Assembly: GCF_000003815.2 (NCBI RefSeq)
Contig: NW_023365722.1
Location: 97,595-161,594 of the forward strand
Direction of reading: 5' to 3'
From: Branchiostoma floridae
Lineage: Eukaryota > Chordata > Leptocardii > Amphioxiformes > Branchiostomatidae
Length of the DNA stretch: 64,000 bases
This document shows, piece after piece, positions 1-14,300 of this stretch. The position numbers were made by a program, and so were the translations under genes. Every line of letters begins with the position of its first letter. The first letter of the stretch is position 1. Below the pieces are notes generated by a model that did not search any database, was not told the origin of the DNA, and was given only the letters and a program-made list of their open reading frames with translations.

Positions 1-56
1 GTAGCCTTGTTTTCTGTACCATGATTGTTCTGATATTCTTTGCTATGTATTAATAG

Positions 57-221
57 TGTACATGACACCCAAACCCGTGCCTGTGTGGATGCAGCAGTTT
101 TCTCCGGAGATGCAGAGGTGGTACCAGTTGGCACTGTCTTCCGGAAGGAACGAGTCAGAGATACAGCCACCGGGAACCGTGCAGCAACCGACCGAGGAGC
201 CTCCTATACATGTACAACAAT
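57..221 (+). CDS. CCP-mosaic gene, first exon in window: Pro/Gln-rich linker
   Basis: Bounded by AG at 55-56 and GTGAGT at 222; phase 1-1 (2+162+1 bases). Translation holds PKPVPVW and [14 protein letters not shown], with no cysteines, so it looks like a linker rather than a folded module. It joins in frame to the next exon (codon T|AT). Supported mainly by phase and donor quality. Confidence 0.6.
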
Positions 222-3200
222 GTGAGTCATTTAGTAATTTTACTTGAATACTATTAAGTATAGGGTGTTTTGGTCACAATTGGATAACTGAGACCCACCG
301 AGCAGTTCCCTGGCCGTTTTTCAACGGGCATGATCCCCACGTGGACAGCCAGCGGCTACCGCGCTATATTTTGGCCATACTAGGCCCTGTAAAATTGTTA
401 TGAAGATCAACCCGGGACCCGCAGGAAAACAAACACATGACGTAGCTATAGGGAGAGATGGGTTCACGCGAGCTCTTCTGTCGTACGTAAGACGTAACGT
501 CACAAGGATGATACGGCATGTTCAATATGGAATAGAGAGCCTCAAGTGTAAAGTAAGGCCCAATTTACACGAGGCACTTTGAACGACGTACGTCGTTTGT
601 TCTAGGATAGTGACGTAGAACAGTTTTCGTTTTACACACACCCCTGCGGCGCGCCATGGTGCATCGCGTTGCCGTGCCTTGACATCGCGGTGACCCGCCA
701 TGACATTTGACAGACGCGTTTTCAGAATGGCGGGATCATAGAACAAGTTCTGTTCATGTTGTTCATCCGACAGATGATGATTTTCTTGTCTACTTGCGCG
801 TACATGCGCCGGGCATGGCACAGAAGACGGCTTGTGCGTTGTAGGGATCGATACCTCGACATTCAACGGGCAACCTTCTTTGCTGCCGATGCTATCATTG
901 AAGCTCAAGGAAATGTCAACCGAACGGTTTTGGTGCGAGAGCATACCAGGAGCACACACAGTGCCGCAGAAATGGGCTACCTACGACACAGATCCGTTTA
1001 CACGAGGTTAGGCGGCGCGTCGTAAGTCAATTATGGAGGTGCCACACTGCGTCGCGCCACAGCGCGCCGCAGCGCGTTGTTTTCGTTGTTTACACGGGGA
1101 AAAACAGAGTCCTAGGACGGGCGCCGCGCGTCGAACGACGTACGTCGTTTTATTTTTTGCCTCGTGTAAATCGTGCCTAAGTTGAAAGTTAATATTACAT
1201 AATGGGCATTTACACATATGCATAGATAGGTTAGTACCTATTATGTTTACAATACCTATGACTATAGGTTATGTGTGATAAGATTGCTTTATGTTTATGT
1301 CTTTTATTCTATTTCAGATTGTGAAAATGCGTTACTTTCTGAGCTACATCATGGCTACTTCAACTGCACAGACATCGCGTACTACAACATCTACGTGCGC
1401 ATGTGCATCGCCATGTGTCACGTGGGCTACCGGACCAATGACGCAGGCCTGCTGTTCTGCAATCGCGGCCGATGGGCGCCGATCGAGCCCGAAGTCGTGT
1501 CGACACTTGTCGGCGTCGGCCGGGCAGCCGACGCGATGCCGAACACCGACCCTCGGGTTTTCCAGTACCTCGGCATCCCCGACAGAATTTACGCGGACGT
1601 GGCTCTTAAGGTTTTAGAAAAGATTGCACAAGTCCCAAACTTTGCCATGGTGAGGACATATCTGAACTTGGTTTCAGTGGAAAATATCATTGATTTTGAC
1701 ATGATGCGACAGATGTTGATCTGGGTGGGTCCATATGTCGATCACCTGGTGGCCAACCTGGACTTTCTGGAGGTTCTGTCTGATCTAGGTAGGGAGAACA
1801 ATGCGACGAAATCTTTATTTTATGAATATATATTTAATTCATTTACTTCATGTCAAGACATATCTGGGTTGCCCATTGAACTTAATATGATAGTTGATTT
1901 TCAAGAGAGCCCAGTGTAGACTTCGCATATTACCCCAAATCCTACAGATTATTGCAAAAGAAATCAGATAGTGCTGTGATATAACATGATCTGTCCTTTT
2001 TTTATTGCAGAGACGTTTGGGGCGTCAAGAAGGCCCGTTTGTACAATACTGAACTGTGGAGGAGACTTTGAGGTACTTATTTTTTTTGTGTATAGCTATA
2101 AAGTTAGGAGTCTAAGAACAGTCGCTGTTCTATTGTTGTGTCAGCAAAGATACGTACGTACATCTACACATAAGTCATATGAGTTACAGCGCCCCTAACA
2201 AAGCAATCCAGTTTGTTTTATGACCAAGGCATGCCTTTTATTCAAAGACTGAAGGTCGTGGTAGGGTCAACAGCACCGCAACCACATACCTGTCAGAAGC
2301 CAGAGTGGTCTGTGACCGAGGCTACATGCCCCGGAACCCTGTACTGACGTGCAATGCTACCGGACAATGGGACAAGCACGCACAGTGTGATCCAGGTAAT
2401 GACAGTTTTTTCATGCACAGATAAAACTTTATTGGCAGCAATTGTAACGTGTACAATACATATTGATCTGTATCAATGAGACCGAAAGCGATAACTGGCG
2501 ATTTCACAAAGGTGTTGCAATAAACCACTTATGGGTATTAAAGCTATCATATCTTCTTGTTATCTATCACATAGTACACTGCAGCATACCTGTGGACCCT
2601 CCGCACGGCTCGTATCTGTGCCAAGGTCACGTGTTCTTGGATAGTTGTGACGTCATATGTGACGTTGGGTATCTACCGGATACGGACGCCATCTTGGGTT
2701 GCAGCTGGACTGGAAACTGGACCGCAATTCTCAGAGGAAACACGACAGAGATACAAAATGCTCTATCAGCAGGTATGCATATAAAAATGATACATCCCTA
2801 TTCGTATGAAATTTCATCTGTAACAATAGTCGATATAGTAAAAGACTGATACCGACTGCCCGGCACTTTCGATCCATTGATGACGTCAAACTTCTGGCCA
2901 AAGGCTTTGGTTCGTATCAGCTTGAGAAGGACCAGAGGACTGACCAAAAGCTTGTTGATGAGTGCTTTACTCTTGTGTACAGAAATAACGTGTATACAAC
3001 TTTTACTATTATTGTTTGCATTATTGGGTTCACCTCTGAATAGATTAAAACAGTTACAGACAAAATATATGGCTCAGATGGGGAAAACATAAAAGTCAAG
3101 TAGGATTAGAAAAAGCGGCAATGTTGGAGATAAGCAAGAAATAATGACGTGTGAACAGATGATGTTGATTAAGTTCTTCTTGAGTCTTTGCTATGCATGT

Positions 3201-6200
3201 CATGTATGTAATTGTAATGTTTTATTTTTTTTTCTTTGACAGAAGAAATTGTTCCGAAGAGTCTGACTTGCGCCATCGCTGACTGTGGAGAGTTGTTGGT
3301 AGGCAATCTCTATTCATTTAGAGACTAAACAAAACAAAAATAGTGGATTTCTTGAATAGCTGAATGTTTATCTGCCGAAGTTGTCAATGTACTCTATATA
3401 TAGTATCTAACTTATTTTTATGATGATACTGTATAGATAAACTGCATAATCTCTGTGTCTCTCTCCCAGTCTCTCTGTCTCTCTCCATTGACATATGTTT
3501 AACGGTACAATATATGTATGTGTGCGTGTCTTCATAGCATATATGTTATATTCCATTCCTTGGTAAGATACACATATGTGGTCCGTATACCGCGTAGATA
3601 CACGCACATTTACAATTCTGAAAGCTCAGGTTACACAGCGCTCTCCGCCTCTATGCACGTACAGGTGCCTCCAAACGGTGACGTCACCTGTACAGGTACG
3701 ACGTACGGTGAGACGTGCCATCTCGCCTGTTATGACGGCTATGAGCGGCTAGGAAAAGACAATTTCACCTGTCAGGTTGACAGAGATACATCTCAGGCTA
3801 CCTGGGACGGGGATCCGGAGTGTACCCCAGGTATTATGTCATATTTTGTTTGGGAGATGCTATATTGGATGTTTTTAGCAGCGTTAGATATCAGCAATGC
3901 ATGCATTAAAGACATACATGCACAGGTTTATATTTTACCTGAACACACTCAGGGCCTATAGATATATACGTCACATTTCCAAACCGGGGTACGGTCGGGC
4001 ACCTTTTTGGTACGAAAAGTATACAATAAAGGACTCCAAGCTATATAAGACGTAAAGAGTGGACATTATAATTGTGAACATTTTTTTACGTATTTTCATT
4101 TGTACAAACGATAAAACAGTCCAACCTGGACTAGGTTTGGAAATGTGACGTTAGTCATGGAAATCATCAATGCATGTAAGGTGTGCATGCACAAGATGCT
4201 ATATAGTTGAACCTGAACACACCAATAAGGAATTCGATGTTCACAGTGAGTTGTGGAGCCCCTCCCGAGTTCCCCAACACCGCCATACATTGCGCCAGCG
4301 GACACACGTACGGGAGCACCTGCGGAGTCACCTGTGATACCGGGTACGAAGGGACGGACCATCAGAGCATAGTTTGTCATAGCACAGGGATCTGGAGTCT
4401 ACAAGCGGAAGGTACGTAAGGCAGGGACCACGGTATAAAACCTGCTCTTCAACTAGCATTCCTCAGTGTTACTGACGAAGGATAGTCGATGTTATAGCTA
4501 TCTTAAACGTCTGGCCGTTTTCAAGATCATATCCAGTTGCTTGAGTAACTGCTTTTTGGTATATCTTCTTACCTGGGTGTTTAACCAGAGCATATAATAA
4601 TTATGTATCAGTAGAATGAAGTATTACTTTGTGCATGTGGCGCCTTTGTTTTTCTTAATTACTTAATTAGTCAGGTGCAAATAAAAAACTTTCTACATCA
4701 ATATTTCCTTGTGAATTGTAGCACCCCTACCAGTTGTTGGTGGACCAGATTTGTTTTGTCAGAAGAAAGACTGCGGCAACCTCACTGTACGTGCATTTGT
4801 GTTTTGCCGATTTTGTTACTCTCATCACACTTAAGCCGTATGTGATAATCGAGAAGACTAAATGGCTGGTAGTGGCAACGATATCATTTGCCTCATCAAT
4901 ATTTCGAGTATCTTTTTTTTGTAAGGAATAGGTAACCAATTGACAAAATGCACTTTCCTTTCTATAGTTTGTATGACGTCAACGTTTTTGCAGTATTTTC
5001 AAAAAAAAAAAAATATTATCCCATCCCAGCCAAGTAAACGTCGGCAATGGAAATTAGGTAATTATGAGCCCTGTCACAGCAGAGATCAGAACTAGATCGC
5101 ATGCATGGCGAAAGGAATTCTAGGTAATATGCCAAAGGTAAAGGCCCGGCCAAAAAAAGAAAACAAAACCCGTCTCGACGTTGTTATGCAAATTAAAGAA
5201 ATGGTCAGACAAGGACTGTTGTCAATTTCGGGGCCTTTACCTTTGACATATTACCGTGAGAATTCCTGTCGCCGTGCTTCGGTTTGATCTCTGTGAAAAG
5301 GCTTATTACTGATGATTTGCCTCTAACACACAGACACCAACCAATGGCAGCCTTACGTGCAACGGGACCAGATACCAGGACTCCTGCAACTTGAAGTGTG
5401 AGTCGGGGTTCAAAGTAGGCAACGAGAGTGGACATCTTCTCCACGACTTGTACAGCTTTAGGTGTCTGGCTGGCGGACAATGGAATAACAAGCCAAGGTA
5501 TGTGGTTCTCTCCTTATAGTTTTGACATAAGACTAAGTACACACCAAATAGCATTTACTAAATCAAATGGGTATGATTTTGGAAACGGTCAGACGTTTCA
5601 GGCAGAACCCACTACCTTTCGTCTGTCACTGTACCAGTTTCTTGACGAACTGCTTTTTGGAGTATCTTACAAAAATTGTATTACATGGATATCTCACCAT
5701 CATCGACTTAAGACTAAGTATACTTTGCCTCAATGTAAAATAAGGGTATCATTTCTTTATGTGTATGTCCGACATTTGTTGTCATCATAATTTCACCTTG
5801 GTACTGCAGCATAACCTTTGTCATGGACATGCTTCTTTGACTAGACTTGACTTTATTCAGATCCACACTGAAACTATGTAAATCTAGTGAATAAGTCACC
5901 CATCAATGTATTGATTAGATTGTCTATATCATCTTGACATACCCCAGATGCGTCCAGTCTGACTACTGTCAGCTCGGCCTGCATGACTGCCACCCTCAGC
6001 ACGGGGAATGTATCCGGACGGGCCATCAGGCCTTCCGCTGTCGGTGCCGGGTCGGCACGGTCGGGAATGGGACTCACTGTGATCGGATACCCTGCCCGAA
6101 TTTTCCGGTTGGTATAACCTCGTTATTACGTCAAAAAGCAACCGTATGGTATGATTTTAGAAACGGTCAAAAGATCTCTTTGGTTTATGATCATGTGGGT

Positions 6201-9200
6201 TTAGTAGTAGTAGTAGATTGGTTTATTCAGTACTCACATAAAATATACAGAGCCTAGCAGTCAACTATCATGGTTGACTGAATTGTGCATGTGGTAACGT
6301 TATAGTTGTATTATTGCAATTTTGGAAATAACAAGTACAAAAATGTATTGTTTAAAATACGTACGTGTTACCATGTTGATCAAAATTTACAAATATTGAC
6401 AGAACAAAATTGTAATGTCAAACATTAAGATCAATTTTCATCTTCACTACACTACACAGACGGTAGGTATTGAACTTATAAATGTACTGGTTACATTTGC
6501 ATCATTTAGCAACTTAGTCATGTAAGGTAATGCACTCTTTCTGAAACGTTCGGTTCTTTGCCGCACCACACAGGTTGCTCAGCCGGAGAACGGTTTCTTC
6601 CATTGTCCTCACCCAGGATCCTCTGATGATGACGCCAGCCAATCAGCAAACAGCACGATGGGTTATGAAGCCGTCTGTTACCTCCAGTGTAACCCTGGTT
6701 ACGATAGGCTGATCTATGTGGAGTACTCATGTAGAGAGGACGGGAACTGGACTATTCCTTTAGATATACACAGTGCTGGAATCAAACCTTGTTTAGGTAC
6801 ATCTACATGCAACAGACGACAAGTCCAGAGTTTCAGTCAAATTCCGTAAAACTTTCACATGTTTTTTTAGGAAGGCAAGAATTATTATCTTATACCCATG
6901 ATTTTACATCTTGATGCAGAGCACGAATTTCTAAAGAAAAATATTTCTATTCTTAGCATAAAATACAGTTTTCCCAAAATCTCTCTGAGGTTTTAGTATT
7001 TTGTAGAATTCTCCAGAGAAACATCCATGTTTCTGGAGAAATCTAATTGCAACCTAAACATTGATAACCTTTTGTTAGGTCATACTTAATATTGATTCAT
7101 TTCTTTTTCCAAGAGAGTTTGACGGACTGTCATTATGGATTCATAGTCGTCTGCAACATGTATGTAGAAATGTCATCACATGATTTTTACAGTACCTCCA
7201 GTCATAGCCGATGCGACTAGCAAACAAACAAACGAACAAACAAACAAACTAGCCTTTGAAAGACCTATTCACAAGCAATGAAATGTTCATTGTCTTTCAG
7301 ACTTTTGCTTGTAAATAAGTCTTTCCAAGGCTAGTCCCATCGGCTACTCCCGTCATAAAAACTGAAGTTTTGTAGTTTTGTCCAGTATTACTCTGTTGGA
7401 AGTAGAATTCTTATTTCAGATGCTAAAGCTAGTTTGCATTGCAGCTGTGAAGTGCCCGGACCTGTCCAGTCCCGTACACGGCAGAATGACCTGCGACAGT
7501 AGTCTCACCTTCCGCTATCCGGAGACCTGCAACTTCGCCTGCGACCGAGGCTACGAGCTGACTCTCACAAACAGCAGTGAGAGACACTGTCAGACGGATG
7601 CAACCTGGTCGGGAAAGGAAGCCGTATGCGTTGGTTAGTTATAACAGTTTTTACGTGTTTCAAAAGGAAGCAAAACAACTAAAATCGCCTATCATAATAT
7701 AAACAGAAAAATACTGGCATACTGATAATAAACAATGACGTTTTATACTCTTTCGGAATTGAGAAATCTGTTTAAGTTTCCGTCACCTGTGTCTGTGACA
7801 TTCGTTATGACATATTTGGCGTAATAAATGGGGCTCTTGACTGCAGAGATGGCCCAATCTTAAGGACCTGTATACGTGTTGTACGATAGTAATATTACGC
7901 ATAACGTTGATACAACACGGTGTATTCCTTATTACCCATGGTTCCAGCCCAACCGCAGGTAGATTCTCCCGAGACCGAAGGGTTGAAACCGAGGGTGACG
8001 CGGAATGCACCATGTTGTATCTTATTTTTGTCCTAACTACCCGAGAACACACAACTTTCAATGCAAAATGTGCCAGAAGTTTTGTGTCCTTGAACCAAAA
8101 AAAAAATACCAAAGTCCGAGTCCGATATCATATGTCACTGGGTATTCGTACTGGAAATGGTAAAGGTGCGTATTTTTAGGAATAACCGCTGTTGTTGTTA
8201 CTCCAGGGGTACAGTACCCGACTCTGTCCACACCGACCAACGGAAATATGTCCTGTAATAACGGCTCCTCCTTCCGGCATCCCGAGACCTGTACGTTTAC
8301 CTGTAACCCTGGTTACCTGATGTCTGCCGGTACCAGCAGTCGGACTTGTGAAGCTGACGGAACTTGGACGGGGAGCGATGTATCATGTTCCGGTAAATGA
8401 AACAAATTTGAAATCATTTTGACGTTTTAGATATTTTGTGTTGACGTTTTTGCATGAACCCAGTTAAGCAACTGTTGGCATAAGTTTTCCGATTTGTCAG
8501 ACTTGGTTATTTTGAATTGAAGTGGACCTCTATAGTCATACTTATGACTATTCGCTTTTGCATACAACTGACCAATTTCAAACGATTTCATATACGGGTG
8601 AATAGTTTCATCAGGTTGGTAAGTCACTCGACAACAAGATTCATCCGACATTTTGGTGATCGTCTGTCAGCATCTACGAGCTGACAGTTAGTTTCAATAC
8701 GATAAAACTTCATTTTAGAATTTGTGGTTTAAAGTGTACTGTATATAATCATTTTACCATGATTTGATAGAACTTGAGAGTATGTAGATAAACAAGAAAT
8801 CTTTTAAAAAAAGTTGTGCCTTGCCGCGTGTTAGGGATATCGTCAGGAAAAAGTAGGTCAGCACTTCAAGCCCGGCAAGGTAAAATGCTGTGCCTTGGCA
8901 AAAACACAATACAATGACCAGGACTGTTTTTACTGTTTCTGAAAGAGCTAACCAAGAGGAGTAAAATGCTTTTTAGATGAAGCGAATATCTTGAAGGGTT
9001 GCTGAGATATGGCTCCACAAAGTTGCCAAAACCTACCCTCAGATATGGCCGGCTGCGCGATAAACGATGAAAATAAAAAAAATACCTTTTTTGAGGGGTG
9101 ATGAAAAGGTAAGTAAAGGCTGCAAAGCTTGTTTTATCTTATTTCCCCGTAATATGTACTACATAGAATCACTCCACAGAGTTCTGAACATTCATGGCAT

Positions 9201-11290
9201 TTTATTATGCTTTTACACAGGGTCGATGTATGCAGCACCCACTGGTGTCCTTTCACACAATAATTGTCATCTTACCTTATTCTTTAAGAAATAAGTAAAT
9301 TTGGGTTTAAAAGTTCTCATTTTGGGTTACAGTCAATGGTGTTTTTTGCACCAGTTGAGTCGCATTGTACAAGATTAAATATCATACTTCATATACTTTT
9401 GCAATGTACACAACATTATGGTATCTTATATTACCAACAATGTCACATCTATAGAATATCAGCAATATTAATTGCCTTATAACAAGGTCAACTTGGTCAA
9501 GGTGAAAGGTAAGTGTGTGAATATGTCGCATTATTTTCATGTTGAGCCATGATGTTACACTGTATCAACAGTACAACTTTACACTTAGATACATTTGTAA
9601 TAAAATATAGAAGACAGATGTTTGTACTAATAAGAGATAAAATATCAATAGGTAGACATTGTGTAAACACTAAATTTATTAGGACAAGTTGGAAAATATG
9701 CTAAAGAAAGCAATAAACTAATAAGAAAAAATTACTAAGAAACATTTTACATACATGTAAGTTTCATGACTAAAACATGGATAAAGAAACACTGCATAGA
9801 AATTATATTGCTGGGATTGACTTGAGAAAAAATTGTTCAAAAGCACATTTTCTTCAACATGCCCCCCTCCCCCAAACACTACAAATTGTATCAAGTATTT
9901 TACCTTGAAATTCTTCATCCATAGCGTCAAAAAAGGTTCTATTTGTGCCGCTTCAGTCACATATCCTCCGTTTCTGAGGGGCACGCGGCCCAAAATTTGG
10001 CGCGTTTGGATCGCCGCAAAATTTGGCGCGCCGCCGCCCGGCCAAATCGGGGCGATCGTCGGGGAAAACAGCTCGGCGCTTCGCCTTCGTGAATGCTAGA
10101 AACTTGCCGATGACATCAAAACAGCCGGAAGTGTGGAACCACGATCCGACGCTCCGGCCTCCCCGCTTACGGCGCGCCGTTTTCACCGGCAAATTTCTGG
10201 CGTTTTAAACAATTTTCAAGCAAAAGAAACACATCACAAGAAAGAGAAACTTATATCCTTTATTTTGATGGGTAAATTTGCCTCTAGAACCGGATAGTTT
10301 TTGTACCGCGGGTGTGGGAAGATGGTAGTAAATTTACGGATCGCCGTACGGCAGAGGGTTTTCGTGGTAGCGTTGAAATACATAGTCAAACGTTCTTGAG
10401 ACGTTTCGATGACGTCATTGCCTACTTATATATTCACATGCATTGCATTGGTCTAATTAGGCATTTATTTCATCTTTATGAATAGGTAATGCAAATTATT
10501 ATACGAGATAATTCACTTGATTATATTTTACTCCAATGGATCTGAAATATCACCATATACGAACGCTTCATTCATTCGATGTAACCAGATTTAAGAGGCT
10601 TTCAGTACCGACCACAACTGTTATCAAATGCGTAAAGGGGAGGTATAAAGCTTGACGGGGATGTACTGTTGGTCGCCTAAGCCGTAAGTTTGTCCACGAG
10701 AAAGAGAACTGGGAAGGGCCTTTGGAAGGGCCTTTGGAAGGGCTGGGTTAACATTGTTTGAACCATCGATCCAACCATCCAACCATCCAACCAAGAAAAT
10801 AGTGGCCACAAGGCCATGCCGCTGGCGCGGCAAGGCAAAAACAAGTTCTTGTTATAAAGTCACTTAATCAGCACTTCAGTTTATCCACATTTCTTGTTGT
10901 ATAATGTAAACAAGACTGAGAATTCGGCCTATACGTGCTTTAAATTTGCTGTCAGATGAAGAAATAAGCCATTCTACTTTCTTCAGGCATCTCTTCCCCT
11001 CTCTCTCTTTCTCCCTCTTTCTCCCTCTCTGTCTCTCCCCCTCTCGACATAAGAAGCTGTCAGGCCGATTCGACCTGGTCTGAAAACGACGCCTTTTGTA
11101 TGGGAGGAAATGGAGTAGATGTGAAAAAAGCGTGGTGCCTATCATATCTCAGGAGGGCAGATATGATTATTATGTATATATATTTATGTATATTAGGTAT
11201 TAGCAACATAACGCAATAGGGGCCTCAATTTGATACCTAAAATTGAGATTATCTTAAATTTAACCCTTGTCCTGCGTGTGTGTGTATACG

Positions 11291-11321
<31 letters not shown>

Positions 11322-14300
11322 ATACGGGCTCAGTAGGACAAGTAAAACTTGACCTATTCTGTGCTGCTAGTTCAGATTAACCACCCCAATCGATGTGGTT
11401 TGCTGCAGTATGGATTTTGGATATGTGTGTGTGTGTGTGTGTGTGTATATACGTGTGTGTGTGTGTGTGTGTGTATACGTGTGTGTGTGTGTGTGTGTGT
11501 GTATACGTGTGTGTGTGTGTGTGTGTATACGTGTGTGTGTGTGTGTGTGTGTGTGTATACGTGTGTGTGTGTGTGTGTGTGTGTGTACGTGTGTGTGTGT
11601 GTGCGTGTGTGTGTATACGGGCTCAGTAGGACAAGGGTTAAAAGGATTGGCAAAAATGGTGCAAAAGAGCGTAAGATGGTGTGACCTCACGAAAACATGG
11701 GCAGAAATTTGCAAAGTTGGCAAAATTCGTGGAAAAAGTCCACTGGGATACCTACTTTACCCCTTGTTGTTATCCCAGGCGTACAGTGTCCGGTCCTGTT
11801 GACACCCACCAACGGGAGAATGTCCTGTGATAACGGCTCCTCCTTTAGGCATCCCGAGATCTGTACATTTACCTGTAACCATGGTTACCTGATATCTGCC
11901 GGTACCAGCAGTCGGACTTGCGGAGCTGACGGAACTTGGACGCGGAGCGATGTAGCGTGTTCCGGTAAATTAAATAAATTTCAATTGATTTTGAAGTTTT
12001 AGATATTTTAGGCCGTCAGAATTCCTCTGCCTTGACGTTCTGCCTGAATCCAATTGAGCAACTGGAGTAGACTTGGTTCCATTGAATTGGAGTTTGCCCA
12101 TACAGTCATCCTTATGACTATTCGCCTGTTGAGACAATTCTAAATATCTGTGCATAAGTGTCAAGTCACTTGATAATAAGATCCTTTCTAGTCAAATGTT
12201 TCAACCAACGGCAAAGTTTCGGAGATCATATGTCACCTTCTTCTCTCTTTGTGCGTTTGTGTGTGCCTGTGTGTGTTTGCGTGTATTTGTGTGTGTTTGT
12301 GTCTGTCTGTATGATAATCAATAGCATAATCCCATATTAGGTGTGCAATGTCCAGACCTGTCTCGTCCCACGAACGGCAGAATGACATGTGACGCCGGCC
12401 GCTCCTTCCGTCATCCCGAGAACTGCACCTTCAGCTGTGACAGCGGCTACGAGCTGACGCCAACAAGCGGCAAGGAGAGACACTGTCAGCCCGATTCAAC
12501 CTGGTCTGGAAACGACGCTGAATGTATCGGTGGGTGATTATATCGATTTTAACTATCGACGTATGTAACGTTAAAGTTGGAAGGATGGAAGGATGTCTAC
12601 TATGTAACGTTAGTTCACCTATATTCGCGGGGTAACCTTTATCCGTTGTGTCTTAAATAGGGTATTTGAATATATATGAATATCTTAAAAAAAACCCTCA
12701 AGCACCCGACCTTTTTTTGCGACTAAAGTGACCGAGTGGGGTCCAAACGGACCCCAAAATGTTTTGTTCATAAAATCTCAGTACCATTTCTTATCGGCGA
12801 TCATTGTATATACATTGCTTCGTCAATGTAAGAGGAAGATTTTGAGATGTTAAGGTGTTGCTAATTCCAAATTATTATCATAATTTATGCAAAAGTTCAG
12901 AAGGACCACGTTTTGCACTAAACCTATTCCGACCAGATAGGGGAATTTTTAGGCCCTCAGTAACATTTATGTCGCATAACTCATGAACGGCTAGAGCTAA
13001 AGCTACGAAACTTGGTGATTTATCACAAAATATTGTTTGCAAAAGTTTATGGTCAATAAAGTAAGGTAATAATTTTTGGGGGTTGCCATGGCAACCATAT
13101 TCTAACAGGCATATTTTGCCAAAATTTGACAATTTCAATTTAAACAAGGTTTCCTTGGTAAACTACACCTGTTTTCTGACAACGATTGAATTCTATGAAA
13201 TTCAATGTAACTTTCATGACTTAAAATTATAACTTATGCTAATTTCATGACGTCATTGGTCAAAATCCAAGATGGCCGCCCTGATTAGGCAAATGACGTC
13301 ATAATGTCGTCACATTACATGTTGATGACACAGAAATTTTTGTGATGATTTAGGTTTACATTCTTATTATTGTCTAAAAGATTGGTAGTCATACTGTAAG
13401 TGGTTAAGGAGTTAGCTTCCAAAGTTTGTTTTAAAAACTGCACATTTTTGCTGGGGCTCGTTTGGACCCCAGAGGGACTGAACACAAACTTTCTTTATAA
13501 TTTCCACATTATTGTACCAATCTTTGCGAAAACTTAGGAGAAGGTATAAGACATATTGACTGACAAAGTCACGGAAGGATTAGTTCTTCAGATAAAAAAT
13601 GTTCAAATAGCACTTCAAAATGTAAGCCTGGGGTCCGGGTGTTTGAGTGTTAACCCTATTCAGACCGGGTTTTTTGGTCATCCCTGGACGGGGGGGGGGG
13701 GGGCTTTTGAGGCCCTCCACTTCTAAGTCCTATAACTCAAACACGACGTGCCGTAGGGCCACCAAATTTTTAGGGCATTATGTCGACATAATATCTGACA
13801 AGTATTTGACGTTTGACGTTACGATGACGTAAGATGACGTAATTATGACGTCATCAATTTTATTATATTGGCCGGACCCATGAAAAAAGGGTATTCTCAG
13901 AAAACTTCAAGTTATGCGACAAAAATGTAACAACAGGTGCAGATAACAGAATAATGATGTTTATTTCGACTTGTGTTGCCAATAGCAACATCAATGACGT
14001 CAAAACGACGTCATAAGATGACGTCATGCACATCTAAGGTACGAGTTGGGCTCCGCGAGGTGTATATGACACCATGTACACCGAGGAACAGGCGGGTCAT
14101 TAACGTTATTATCATATAGCCTACCCATGCAAACTTGCAAACTCCCGTATGACGCATAGATCCATTGGTACTATACGTGTGAATTCCTTTGTCGAATTTC
14201 TGAAAATTCACATTTGTTCTTTGGTACATACATTTGTAAGGAGATTACAGATTGCATTTTGAAACCAAAATTTCCACAGAAAATATTCGAAACATCAATG

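Noticed and set aside
522-959. 145-codon minus-strand frame
   Set aside because: Lies inside the inverted-repeat MITE at 554-1180, with no domain signal or splice context.
5105-5287. 60-codon basic frame between CCP exons
   Set aside because: Entirely within a fold-back MITE.
11349-11802. Long Val/Cys and Thr/His open frames on both strands
   Set aside because: They are translations of the (TG)n array; no stop codons arise in TG repeats.
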